DNA of 64,000 bases from Flavobacterium sp. 1355 (GTDB lineage: Bacteria > Bacteroidota > Bacteroidia > Flavobacteriales > Flavobacteriaceae), in assembly GCF_017833415.1 (NCBI RefSeq), contig NZ_JAFICC010000004.1, positions 1 to 64,000 of the forward strand. Reading direction: 5' to 3'. Below, piece after piece: positions 32,754 through 42,800 of this stretch. The translations under genes and the position numbers were made by a program. The notes under the pieces are model-generated. The model worked only from the letters and a program-made list of their open reading frames with translations. It did no database searches and was not told where the DNA came from. Numbering within the stretch: the stretch's first letter is position 1; every line of letters begins with the position of its first letter.

Positions 32754-34190
32754 ATGGAAGAAGAATTATTACTTCAATTAAAAACAGATCCGGAATCTGT
32801 GATTGAAAAAATTAGAAAGCAATCAAAAGACAATGCGACGATTACTGAATATCAAAAAGAATTTAAAGACCACGATAGAACAATTCGCGAGTCTCAAGTC
32901 GGAAATATACAGAAAGATAAAGTTATCGGTTCGGGAGAGAAGTCGAAATCAGTTAAAACTGTAAAAATACCAATCGATTTTGCCAGAAAGATTGTTTCGA
33001 CTGCCACTGCATTTGAAGTTGGTAAGCCAGTTACTCTTATTCCTTCAGAAGTAAATGCGTTGTCTGACCTGATTAAAATGATATGGAAAACAAATCGTAT
33101 TGATTCATTGCTGCAAAAGCTGGTTTCACTTAAGAAATCTGAGACGCAAGGGGCTATACAATTTTACATTGCAGATATTGCAGATAATTCTTTATTTAAA
33201 AAGATCCTGAATTTTCTGAAGCTTGGAAAACAGGTAAAGGAAATAAAATCTAAATTACTTGATAATTCTAAGGGAGTAATGACGCCTTTCTTCGATGGTT
33301 CTGGCAATATGATTCTTTTTATGTGGGAATATAAAGCAAAGAATCAGAATGATCAAGAAATAAACCATGTGGAAATATGGGATTCGGAAAATTATCATTA
33401 CTTAAATGATGAAGGCGGCAAAATGGCGTATTTGGATAAAGTTATGCTACACGGTTTTGATAGAATTCCGATTGTGTACGTTAATCAGGATGAGCCAGAG
33501 TGGTTTGTTGTACGAGAACTTATTGATAGGTTTGAAACTTCATTGTCAAAACTTGGCGGTTCAAATGATTACACTGCCTATCCTTTACTTCAAATCTTTG
33601 GTACAGTAAATTCATTTCCTGATAAAGATGACTCTGGTAAAATCTTGGAGTTTCCCATAAAAATAGATGATGATGGAAAGCCGGTGCACGGTAAAGCTGA
33701 GTTCTTAACAGCTGACAACGCAGCGGAAAGTGCCAAATTAGAGTTTGACAATGTTAAGGATCTGATTTATTCAATTTCACACACTCCGGATCTATCGTTT
33801 GACAACGTAAAAGGACTTGGTACCGTTTCCGGAGTAGCATTAAAGTTATTGTTCTTAGACGCAGTGATTAAAGCAACTATGAACGAAGGTGACAACCGTA
33901 CCATGATTGAGAGAATATTAAACATTATCACCTCAGGTGTGGTTAAAACAACAAATACTGGTCTGGCCAAGTTTTCAGAATCGCTTTATTATGACATCGT
34001 TTTTAATTCAATTATTCCTGACGATGTTAAAACAGCAACTGATATCATAACTTCCCTGAAAGAAGCTGGTCTTATCTCAACTATTTCAGCTATTAAACTT
34101 CTTGATTTAGTTGAGAATCCAGAGGATGAGCTTAAACTGATCAATAGCGAAGTAAAAGTTCCTGAACCTGTCGAAAAGATACCTGCATAA
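32754..34190 (+). CDS. Portal protein (SPP1 gp6-like)
   Basis: The 478 residues match the length and pattern of SPP1 gp6-type portals: VKIPIDFARKIVSTATAFEVGKPV near the N-terminus, a beta-rich clip/wing in the middle, and the long helix region LDAVIKATMNEGDNRTMIERILNIIT near the C-terminus. It forms the ring through which DNA enters and leaves the head. It follows terL by 2 bp. Confidence 0.85.
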   Translation: MEEELLLQLKTDPESVIEKIRKQSKDNATITEYQKEFKDHDRTIRESQVGNIQKDKVIGSGEKSKSVKTVKIPIDFARKIVSTATAFEVGKPVTLIPSEVNALSDLIKMIWKTNRIDSLLQKLVSLKKSETQGAIQFYIADIADNSLFKKILNFLKLGKQVKEIKSKLLDNSKGVMTPFFDGSGNMILFMWEYKAKNQNDQEINHVEIWDSENYHYLNDEGGKMAYLDKVMLHGFDRIPIVYVNQDEPEWFVVRELIDRFETSLSKLGGSNDYTAYPLLQIFGTVNSFPDKDDSGKILEFPIKIDDDGKPVHGKAEFLTADNAAESAKLEFDNVKDLIYSISHTPDLSFDNVKGLGTVSGVALKLLFLDAVIKATMNEGDNRTMIERILNIITSGVVKTTNTGLAKFSESLYYDIVFNSIIPDDVKTATDIITSLKEAGLISTISAIKLLDLVENPEDELKLINSEVKVPEPVEKIPA

Positions 34191-34210
34191 TCAATTAAAA
34201 CTTAAAAAAT

Positions 34211-34250
34211 AAAATCCTTATTTAGAATCATTCTAAATAAGGATTTTTTA
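34211..34250 (+). terminator. Long hairpin after the portal gene
   Basis: AAATCCTTATTTAGAAT and its complement form a perfect 35-nt hairpin around a single C, followed by TTTTTT. Its apex is the palindrome of promoter P3, so termination and promoter control share this DNA. Confidence 0.7.
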
Positions 34251-34260
34251 TTTACATTTG
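34221..34260 (+). promoter_or_regulatory. Late promoter P3 (scaffold/capsid)
   Basis: TTTAGAATCATTCTAAA (34221-34237) and the -7 box TACATTTG (34253-34260). Palindrome start to box is 32 bp, the same as P1, P2 and P4. The same palindrome with one central base changed recurs in P4. Transcription would start near 34267. Confidence 0.6.
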
Positions 34261-34295
34261 TTTCATAATTAGTAATCAACTAAATAATCATAAAA

Positions 34296-34958
34296 ATGGC
34301 AGTAACACCAGAACAGATTAAGGCACGACTTAAGATCAAATATCCTAAGGCGAACTTTTCGCAAAAAAGGATAGACGCAATTGCGGCTAAACTTGCACCA
34401 AAACCAGTAGATGGAGCAGATGATGATGCTATTGACGCAGTTTTAGAAGCTGCTAATGACTTTATGTCCTTTGAAGATATCGCAAGACAGGATGATCGAG
34501 TTAGGACATTAGAGGCAAATCAAAAACCAAAAGCAGATCCACCAGCGCCAAATCCAAATGATCCACCAGCACCAGCAAAAATTGAGGTAGAGGATGATAC
34601 GCCTAAATGGGCGAAAGCAATACTTGAATCAAATCAAAAGATGGCTGGAGAATTAGAATCATTCAAGAAAGGAAAAGTGATAGAAGATAAAAAATCAACT
34701 GTAGCTCAACTTATAGAAGGTTCTGAAATCTTGAAAGGATTAAAACCGGAAATTAAAAAGAAGTGGATGGAACGTGTAAATGTAGAATCTGAAACTTCAT
34801 TTGAAGATCAGATCAAAGAACTAGAAACTGAATACTCAGAATTAGTTCAGATTAATGCGGACTCAAATTCTTATGCACCGGCAGCAGGTAGTGGTTCGAC
34901 TGAATTTAAGCCAGATGAAAAAGTAGTTGATGATATAGTAAACAACTTAAATATTTAA
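34296..34958 (+). CDS. Head scaffolding-like protein
   Basis: The 220-residue, acidic, helical product has a Pro/Ala-rich linker (KADPPAPNPNDPPAPAK) in the middle and a charged C-terminus. Composition and position between portal and capsid genes fit a capsid assembly scaffold. No sequence family was recognised with certainty. Confidence 0.65.
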   Translation: MAVTPEQIKARLKIKYPKANFSQKRIDAIAAKLAPKPVDGADDDAIDAVLEAANDFMSFEDIARQDDRVRTLEANQKPKADPPAPNPNDPPAPAKIEVEDDTPKWAKAILESNQKMAGELESFKKGKVIEDKKSTVAQLIEGSEILKGLKPEIKKKWMERVNVESETSFEDQIKELETEYSELVQINADSNSYAPAAGSGSTEFKPDEKVVDDIVNNLNI

Positions 34959-34961
34959 AAC

Positions 34962-35357
34962 ATGTCTACAACAGCAGATTTAGCTAAGAAAGGACCAACT
35001 TATGATACTGGTAATGACAATATCGTCATTGTCAAACATCTCGAAGGAATTCCTGGAGGAAGAACATTAGATGTTACTTCTTATACACCGGATGTTATTC
35101 CGGCAGGTCATATCATTATTTGCACAAATGATGAAAAGACATTTAAACCAATGCCTGTAACAGGATCGGCTTACGACGCCTTGCCAGCTTCTCACAAATA
35201 TGCAGGTGTTTTGATTTCAACAATCTTAAAATCAAAACCGTTTGCGGGAATTATGGTTAGAGGAACTGTAAACAAAGAAGCGTCATTCTATCCATTGACA
35301 GCGATTTTGTCAGCAGTTAAAACGGCATTACCATTAATTCGTTTCACACAAGATTAA
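34962..35357 (+). CDS. Head decoration or head-fibre-like protein
   Basis: The 131-residue, beta-rich, Gly/Pro-containing protein lies directly before the major capsid gene. The part SAYDALPASHKYAGVLISTI resembles phage head-fibre/decoration proteins. The assignment rests on position and a short similarity. Confidence 0.55.
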   Translation: MSTTADLAKKGPTYDTGNDNIVIVKHLEGIPGGRTLDVTSYTPDVIPAGHIIICTNDEKTFKPMPVTGSAYDALPASHKYAGVLISTILKSKPFAGIMVRGTVNKEASFYPLTAILSAVKTALPLIRFTQD

Positions 35358-35367
35358 TTAGAAGAAT

Positions 35368-36645
35368 ATGAAAGAATCATTATTTGTAAAGTATGTTTCA
35401 TGGTTAAGTGCCATCATACTTGGAGTAGTAACAAAAGTAAATGGCGGTACCACGGAATTAAGTTATTTGCATAAAGCAATGCTTACCGAAGAATTGTCAA
35501 CCGATCTTAAGTGGTCTTCTTTATCTGTTAACAGTACCATCGTAGCAGCAGATGTTGTTTCCATGGATTCTGAAATGCCATTAAAGAAACGTGACGCGAT
35601 TTCTACTGCTGACGGAGAGATTACCAAGTTAGGTATGAAAAAACAGATGACTGAAAAACAACTTTCGGACATCGATATTCTCATCAATAAAAAAGTAGAG
35701 AACAAAGTAATTATTGAAAAGATCTTCAATGATGCTGTTGCATGTACGATGGGAGTCTACGAGAAATTGGAATATATTTTCTTGAAAGGACTGTCAACAG
35801 GAATAACAGTAGTTGAAGATACCGAAAACGTTGGTACCGGAATCCGTATTGATTACGGTTATAAAGACGCCAACAAATTCGGAGCATCAATTAAATGGTC
35901 AGATGCTAATGCTAAACCACTTGATGATATAACAAGAGTTTTAAAAGCTGCTAAAGACAAAGGAGTGTCCATAAAGATCCTTATGATGGACCAGAATGTA
36001 TTTGACATTTTAGCACAGAATGATCAAGTTCGTCAATACTTTGCTTTTTCTCAAAACTTCGTCGGCGGGAATGTTCCTATTCCGGATCTCGAACAAGTAA
36101 ACTCTATGCTCCAAAAGAGATATAAAATTCAAATCAACATTGTTGACAGAACTATTATCGTCGAAAGAGATGGAAAGCGTGAAGTAAAAACTCCTTGGGA
36201 AGCTAACAAAGTAGTTTTCTTAGAAACTTCAAAAGTTGGTCGATTGATGTACGGTATTTTGGCCGAGGAAACCAGAAAGTCAAAAGCAGCAACTTACACA
36301 AAAGCCGGAAGCTTTATCCTGATCAAGAAATGGTCAAATGAAGAACCATTTGCAGAATATACTTCTTCTCAAGCTTTAGTTATTCCTGTAATTGACGCAG
36401 TTGACAGTATTTATTTATTAGATACTGAAGAGGCTGTTGCTGATGTTCAAACTGAAGGTGATGCTAACTTCAATTACAAAACTGTTAATTATACCAAAAC
36501 ATCGGTGATTGCTGCAATCAATTTAGCTACAGGTAAAACAACTGCAAAATCAACAAATACAGATGTAAAACTTCAGGAGTACATAAATGCCTTATCTGAT
36601 GAACAGACATTGACTTTTGAAGCCAATATAACGCCATCAGCTTAA
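35368..36645 (+). CDS. Major capsid protein (lambda E-like type)
   Basis: The 425 residues have an order consistent with a lambda gpE-type major capsid protein: N-terminal region, then VNSTIVAADVVSMDSEMPLKKRDAI, a long helical spine (KQMTEKQLSDIDILINK), LMMDQNVFDILAQNDQVRQYF and ETSKVGRLMYGILAEETRKSK. An extra C-terminal ~80 residues (after YTSSQALVIPVIDAV) may be an added surface domain. Confidence 0.8.
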   Translation: MKESLFVKYVSWLSAIILGVVTKVNGGTTELSYLHKAMLTEELSTDLKWSSLSVNSTIVAADVVSMDSEMPLKKRDAISTADGEITKLGMKKQMTEKQLSDIDILINKKVENKVIIEKIFNDAVACTMGVYEKLEYIFLKGLSTGITVVEDTENVGTGIRIDYGYKDANKFGASIKWSDANAKPLDDITRVLKAAKDKGVSIKILMMDQNVFDILAQNDQVRQYFAFSQNFVGGNVPIPDLEQVNSMLQKRYKIQINIVDRTIIVERDGKREVKTPWEANKVVFLETSKVGRLMYGILAEETRKSKAATYTKAGSFILIKKWSNEEPFAEYTSSQALVIPVIDAVDSIYLLDTEEAVADVQTEGDANFNYKTVNYTKTSVIAAINLATGKTTAKSTNTDVKLQEYINALSDEQTLTFEANITPSA

Positions 36646-36646
36646 T

Positions 36647-37225
36647 ATGTACAGTCAAGAAGCTATAGAAGTACTTATAAACCGAATAGGTTGGTCTGAG
36701 TTATCCTCAGGCCTTCCATTCGTTTTAACTCCGGAAAATCTATCTGCCCAATCTGGAAAGAAATTCAATTGGTATCATTCATTGATATTGGTTGATAATA
36801 TTTATGCAGCGGTACCGGATACTGAAATGTCAGAAACAGACTTTAATGCTTATTTATCTGACGTTAGAAAGCAGGCTGTTTTAAGCGTGCTTACTTCTCT
36901 TCTTGAAACTTATGTTGATTACGATCCGGAAAATGATTACTCACAAATAATCATCACAAGGCCTACTTTATTTGATGACGCTATTGGTTATTCAGTAGCG
37001 ATAAAAATGATTGAACTATTTCTTTCAACGACCAGAAAGAATTTCAATGAGAGAAGCGCTAAAATGAGTTATCAGGCATTGAAAGTAGAGTTGGAAGGCG
37101 CAAAGAATGACAACGGTCATTTTATCGCAAAGGGAATCATCTTTAAGTTGGAACAAAGCATTAAAAAAGCACAAAAAATCATCTTTCCCTATAAAGTAAT
37201 TGTTAATAGCCCATCAGTTTGGTAA
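36647..37225 (+). CDS. Head-tail connector (neck) protein
   Basis: The 192-residue, mostly helical protein lies just after the capsid gene, where the head completion/adaptor protein is normally found. The call rests on position and size. Confidence 0.55.
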   Translation: MYSQEAIEVLINRIGWSELSSGLPFVLTPENLSAQSGKKFNWYHSLILVDNIYAAVPDTEMSETDFNAYLSDVRKQAVLSVLTSLLETYVDYDPENDYSQIIITRPTLFDDAIGYSVAIKMIELFLSTTRKNFNERSAKMSYQALKVELEGAKNDNGHFIAKGIIFKLEQSIKKAQKIIFPYKVIVNSPSVW

Positions 37226-37228
37226 AAT

Positions 37229-37747
37229 ATGAACTACCTAATCACAAAACCAAAAGGAATTGATAAGGAAATCCAGCTTATTCAAACCGCTTTGTTTGAA
37301 AAACTTGGCTGGTCACCGATTGATGTATTTGGCAGAGTTCATAAAAATCAATCGAAGGAAAAAGGTTTGGTGCCGGAATTTTACTTTGGTAAAGGTGAGT
37401 ACAAAGATGTATTCACAAATGATCTAAAGGCAGCAAACATTTTCTTTATCGATGATGAGGTTCATACTACAGATAACCGGGTATTCTGGTACAGCGAAGT
37501 TAAAATTGTGTTCATGGTTGATCTAAAAAAAGTAAAACCAAGCATCACTCATCGCGCTGATATGGAAGCTGAAATTGAAGCTTTAACGATAGTGAAGAAA
37601 TATAGAATGTTTCAAGTTGATGGTTTTGAAAAAGGTATTGAGTCTGTTTTTAAAGGTTTCAACACAAATCAAATAAAGCTTTTGGACATGCAACCCTTTC
37701 ATGTATTCGCTATTACGGGGAAATTGAAGTACAAAATTAATTGTTAA
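37229..37747 (+). CDS. Tail completion/terminator-like protein
   Basis: The 172-residue protein has a mixed alpha/beta fold pattern and lies between the connector and tail tube genes. The position fits a tail terminator. Confidence 0.5.
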   Translation: MNYLITKPKGIDKEIQLIQTALFEKLGWSPIDVFGRVHKNQSKEKGLVPEFYFGKGEYKDVFTNDLKAANIFFIDDEVHTTDNRVFWYSEVKIVFMVDLKKVKPSITHRADMEAEIEALTIVKKYRMFQVDGFEKGIESVFKGFNTNQIKLLDMQPFHVFAITGKLKYKINC

Positions 37748-37763
37748 TTAAAAATTATACATC

Positions 37764-38639
37764 ATGGTTTATCAAGAATGTAAAAACAAAAAGAAAGCCA
37801 AAAAGAACACTGGAGCAAAAGAGCAGTGTCTTGAAGGGCTTACTATTAAAACGGCGGTCCATATTCCGGGTTTCAAATTTGATTCCATTGCAGATGCAAA
37901 AGACAAAGCGAAATGGGACACGGCTATTGCGGCCAAACAAATCATTCCATTATACGAAGTGGAAGAATTGGCTTCCGCAAATACAGAGGACACTGTATTT
38001 GAAGGTAGAAGAAATCAATACATTACTTCTTCAGGTAAAAAAGTTAGCACTTACAATAGCTTTTTGAGCCTTTGTTCACACTCTGCTTTAAAAACTTACC
38101 ATAAATCTGAATTAGGCTTGTTTGAGTTTACAGAAGATGGAGCAATCAAAGGAGTTATTAATGACGATGGAACTGTAAAAGGTCAATCTATTGTTATGAA
38201 CGTTGGAAAGCGTATCGACCCTACAGCTGATAGACCAGCATCAACTCAAGTAACTCTTAACTATAAAGATTACAATGAGTTTGAAGATGATGGTGCTATT
38301 TTCCGTCCTGAAGGTTGGGGTGCTGATGATATCTACGGAATCTTTGACGTAACAATCAACCAGGTTTCGGCATCTTCTACAGAAATCGAATTCACAGCAA
38401 CCGATGGTTGTTCTGGTGGTGATGAAGAGTTAACAGCATTCCTTGCTGCTAACATTGTTGTTAAAGATACTACCGGTGCTACTGAAACGGTTTCGTTTGT
38501 ACCGGCAAACTCTGAAGGAGTTTACAAAGTAACTGGTACCGGCTTCGCAAATGGTTTTACTGTTGGTCTTAACGGTGTAATTACTCAAACCGGAATTTCT
38601 TATGAAGCTCCTACACCTCTCACAATCACATTAGATTAA
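37764..38639 (+). CDS. Major tail tube protein with C-terminal Ig-like domain
   Basis: The 291-residue N-terminal ~200 residues form the tube-like part. The last ~90 (VTINQVSASSTEIEFTATDGCSGGDE onwards) look like an Ig-like beta-sandwich ending in LTITLD. Such Ig-like additions on tail tubes are known from other siphophages and may bind host surface carbohydrates. It lies upstream of the tape measure gene. Confidence 0.7.
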   Translation: MVYQECKNKKKAKKNTGAKEQCLEGLTIKTAVHIPGFKFDSIADAKDKAKWDTAIAAKQIIPLYEVEELASANTEDTVFEGRRNQYITSSGKKVSTYNSFLSLCSHSALKTYHKSELGLFEFTEDGAIKGVINDDGTVKGQSIVMNVGKRIDPTADRPASTQVTLNYKDYNEFEDDGAIFRPEGWGADDIYGIFDVTINQVSASSTEIEFTATDGCSGGDEELTAFLAANIVVKDTTGATETVSFVPANSEGVYKVTGTGFANGFTVGLNGVITQTGISYEAPTPLTITLD

Positions 38640-38854
38640 TGAGAACTTATAAAGGGATTGTTTTTGCAGAGGGCTACAATAAGCCCTTTGCAGAATTTAA
38701 AAAAGAGTTTGCTTCAACTCATATTTTTAAAGAAATCCCATCCGGAGAAAGAGAAGCGGAACTAAAAAAAGCTCATAAAATCGCAACCGATGGCAACATT
38801 TCAGGAACACCTAGCAAGAGCAAAGAAACTGAAACCACGAAAACTGCAGAGTGA
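38639..38854 (+). CDS. Small basic tail-region protein
   Basis: The 71-residue product has a Lys/Glu/Thr-rich tail (SKSKETETTKTAE). It overlaps the tube gene stop by one base and the next gene by 65 bp, an overlap that could allow frameshift-linked expression. No family was recognised. Confidence 0.55.
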   Translation: MRTYKGIVFAEGYNKPFAEFKKEFASTHIFKEIPSGEREAELKKAHKIATDGNISGTPSKSKETETTKTAE

Positions 38855-39248
38855 TCTTTTTAAGTATATCAAAAGCCTGGAGAAAGAATTGGTCGAGATG
38901 GAAAAGCGAAGGCTTTCTGTTGACAGCAAAGATATTTTCGGCAATCCAATAGGTTTTTATTCGGAAGGCACAGAGATTATGTCCGGCGGTAAAAAAAAGG
39001 CAGGAGATCCCTTTACTGCAATTGATACTGGTGATTGGTTTAAGGGCTTTTATCTGCAAGAAGTTTCAGGAGTGTTGAGGTTTGGTTCAACAGATCCCAA
39101 AACAAATGAAATACTTAGCGACGGACCTGACAATACATGGCTTTCTGATGAACTTTTTGGATTAACTGATAAAGAACTAAAGGAAGTAATCACACGCAGA
39201 TTACTTCCTTTTTTTATTAAAAACGTTCGCAATACCCTTGAAATATGA
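38790..39248 (+). CDS. Unknown tail-region protein
   Basis: The 152 residues have a helical N-terminus and a Gly-rich middle (NPIGFYSEGTEIMSGGKKKAGD). They precede the putative chaperone and tape measure genes. Possibly a tail assembly protein. Confidence 0.55.
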   Translation: MATFQEHLARAKKLKPRKLQSDLFKYIKSLEKELVEMEKRRLSVDSKDIFGNPIGFYSEGTEIMSGGKKKAGDPFTAIDTGDWFKGFYLQEVSGVLRFGSTDPKTNEILSDGPDNTWLSDELFGLTDKELKEVITRRLLPFFIKNVRNTLEI

Positions 39249-39847
39249 CTTATTCGACTTTAGATACCATACCATATAAAACGTTCTTAAATATTGCTAA
39301 AACGGGTGATCTTACATTGTTATCCACTACCGAAACGGATCCGGAAGCATTACTTAAAATATGGGACGATTTATACGAACAACATTTGAATCGTGAGAAT
39401 GCGACATCTCAAGAGAAAAAGACATTTCGTATTTCAAAGGAAGTTGATTCGCTTGAAATCCAGTATAAGATTACTCTAATGGCATGTGATGCTCTAAAAT
39501 TCGATTTTAGTGAGGAATTGCACCTTCTGTTGACTAAGGAATATGGCTTTAAGCTTAGACTGGATGATGAGGAAGTATACTATCAAGATATTGACAGAAT
39601 TGAACGAGAGGCAAAATCTTTTAATGTGAAAGCTGGTGTATTGAAAAAGCATCTTCCGAAAAAAGAAGAGGGCCAGGAATATAGTATCGATGATATTATG
39701 GCATCATACGGTTCAATACTTGGCTATCCGATCACAGGCGACTTCAATCAGATCACTTATACCGCATTTTTCAGCTATGAAAAACAAGTTCATGCAAAAA
39801 TCGATGCAATCAAGAAACAAGAATTAAAATCAAAGAAAAATGGCTAG
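39245..39847 (+). CDS. Putative tail assembly chaperone
   Basis: The 200-residue, helical, acidic protein sits immediately upstream of, and overlaps by 8 bp, the tape measure gene. This is where tail assembly chaperones are found. The call is by position. Confidence 0.5.
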   Translation: MTYSTLDTIPYKTFLNIAKTGDLTLLSTTETDPEALLKIWDDLYEQHLNRENATSQEKKTFRISKEVDSLEIQYKITLMACDALKFDFSEELHLLLTKEYGFKLRLDDEEVYYQDIDRIEREAKSFNVKAGVLKKHLPKKEEGQEYSIDDIMASYGSILGYPITGDFNQITYTAFFSYEKQVHAKIDAIKKQELKSKKNG

Positions 39848-42800
39848 TTCAAACGGTATAATTACAAGAAGACAAGTTATCGAAGATGAAGCGATGAACT
39901 GGGGGCCGGAATATGCTAAACAAGTTCAAGTTGCCATTGATAAAAACAAAGAATATGTTACTGGTATTCTTCAGATTGCTACTATCCAAAAACAAATTAA
40001 GGATGCTTCTAATAATACTGCTTACATCAATGCATTACAACAGGAAAGATTAGAAACACAAAAAAATATTTTAGCGATCAAGGAGCGAGAGGCTGCAGAG
40101 GTATCTGCAAACAAAATTAAAATTTCCTCGATTGCGCTTGCGGATAAAGAAGCAAGATCAAAAGATTCTTTAATTAAGAAAAGTCTTGATGAACGAATTC
40201 AGTTAGCTGAGACAAATAAGCAACTTAAAGAGCAAGCTAAAGAACGTTTAGGAATGATATCTGCCTATCAGAAGCTAAATAACGCCCGTCTGGCAGCACA
40301 AAAACGTTTGGCAGAGCTACTTTCTGCGGAAAAACAGAATGTTGGCCAAATTATCATTGCTCAAAAAGAATTTGATAAACTTGATGCAAGGGTAAAGGCG
40401 GTTGATGCTGCGATTAGAAATTACTCAAAGAACATTGGTAATTACAAAGAGGCGTTCAAAGGTCTAAATGAAACCCTAAGAGATTTAACTTCCACATTTG
40501 GTCTTGTTTCTGGTGTAGCCTTATTCGGTACCATTGTTAAGGATATCTTCTCTGTAATTAAAGATTTTGATAGACAATTGATTGCTGTTGGTAAAACAAC
40601 AAACATGTCTGGAGAAGAATTGAAACAATTTGGTAGAGAAGTTGTCGAGCTTGGTGATAAAACTAACGGTATTACTGTTGACGGTTTAATTAAATCGGCT
40701 GAGGTGGCCGGACAATTAGGTGTAACCGGTACGGCTAACATCTTAAAATTTTCCAGTGCAATTGAAAAGTTAAAGCTTACTTCTGATATTATTTCTGACG
40801 AACAAGTTGCACAATTTGCCAAGTTTATCGAGGTTTCATCAGACAGTTTTGAAAATGCGGATCGATTAGGCTCTGTTATTACGCAATTAGGAAACGCGTT
40901 CGCCACTACCGAGAAAGAAGTTCTTTCAAACGCTACCGAAATTCAAAAAGGTGTTGCTGTTTACAATACTTCTGCTCAAGGTGTTCTGGCACTTGGTGCG
41001 GCGACATCTTCATTGGGATCTGAATCTGAGGTTTCGGCCAGTTCTATTCAGAAAACGTTTGGTGTGATCAATAAATCCATTGCTACAGGTAAAAACCTTG
41101 AAGCGATTTTGAAACTTACTAATTTAACTCAGAAAGAACTTTCGAAGCAATTTAATAAAGATGCAACCGGAGTATTTGTAAAATTCATCAAAGGATTAAG
41201 CAATGCAAAAAAGGAGGGGCAAAATTTATCGATTGTGTTGGGTGAACTTGGACTTGATGAGGTAAGATCTTTTAAAACGATTGGTTCGTTAGCAGCGAAT
41301 TACGATTTGCTGGCTAATGCAATGGAGCAAGCGAAAAAAGAGTATGTAGATAATATCGCATTGAACAAAGAGGTAGAGGCCGCCTCTGAAAGTTTAGTTT
41401 CCATATTGGCCGATATCAAAGATAGGTGGGAAGCTTACATTCTTAGTACTGATGATGCAAATTCCGGTAGTGCTTCACTTGCCAAAACGTTAAAATTCGT
41501 GCGTGACAACTTCAAGGAGATAATGGATTTTGTGGTGAAATTTGGAACAATTCTTTTAACCTACATCGGTGTTTTAAGAACTGTAAATTTTGTTACTACA
41601 ACATGGAGCGCAATTCAAACTGCTGCAACAGCTGGACAAATACGTTTTGCATTGGCCACTGGAATTGGTACCAAATCAATTTTGGCACAAGCCGCAGCTG
41701 CCCGAGCAGCGACAACAGCGCAAGAAGGATTAAATATTGCAACTAAAGCTACTCCTTGGGGCTTAATTCTCGCTTTTCTATCTGCTGCCATTGTTGCATA
41801 CATGGTTTTCAATGATGAAATGAGTGACGCTGAGAAGAACATTCAACGTATTGTTGATGCAAATAAGCAGCTTGAAGAATCTGAGAAAAATTATGCAGAT
41901 GCACGAGATCAAGCTAATAACGAAAGATTTAAGGATATCGAGAATGATATAAAACTTCGAAGAGCTCAAGGCGAAAACGGAGACAAATTAGATAAAGAGG
42001 AGATTGCAAGGAAGAAAAAAATTCTTGAGGCTTCTTTGGTGGTCTACTCTCAATTGAAAAAAGCTGAGCTTGAACGTACCGAGACCGAAATTAATACTTC
42101 GAGACAAAGAATTGTTCAGTTCCAGCTTGAGAAAAGTGTTTTAGAAAAGAGTGGGTACAGAGTTAGCAAGCAAGGAAATACCAGTGAAGAACTTGACGAA
42201 ATGATACGAATTGAAAAAGAGAAATTAGACGTTAGAAAAGCTTCTTTGACCCAAAATTCGAAACTAACTGTAGCTGAGCAAAATCGTATTCTAAAACAAA
42301 TCCAGGATCTTGATAAAGATGCTGCTGTAAAAGATGCCGAGTTTAAAAAAGAACAGTCTGAAAAAGAAAAAGCTAGAGAGCGAAAAAGATTAAAGGAATT
42401 GTATGAAGCAGAAAGAAAAGCTCAAGAAGATTTGTTTAAGCTCCAGCAGTTAAGAATTCAGATCGCTATTGATGTAAATGAGGATATTCTGAACAATGAT
42501 AAAATGTTCTATGATGACAAATTGGACGCTCTTAATGAAAATATCCAACTTGAATCTGAAAAAAGACGGAATGCCGCAGAATATGAATTGTCTCAACTGG
42601 GAAAATATAATGAAAAAACCGGCAAGCTAATTCGTGAACTGTCTGATGAGGATATAAAAATTCTTCTGGAAAATGGTGAAAACAAGAAGAAGTTAACTTC
42701 CGGACAATTATTGATTTTAGAAAGATTTCAAGATGAGCAAAAGAAATTAATTCAAAAAGGAGTAAAGGATCGTCAGAAAATATTAGACAGTGAAGTAGAA

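Noticed and set aside
40442..40906. 154-codon minus-strand frame inside the tape measure gene
   Set aside because: Antisense shadow; Ser/Asn/Leu-rich translation typical of the reverse of coiled-coil coding DNA.
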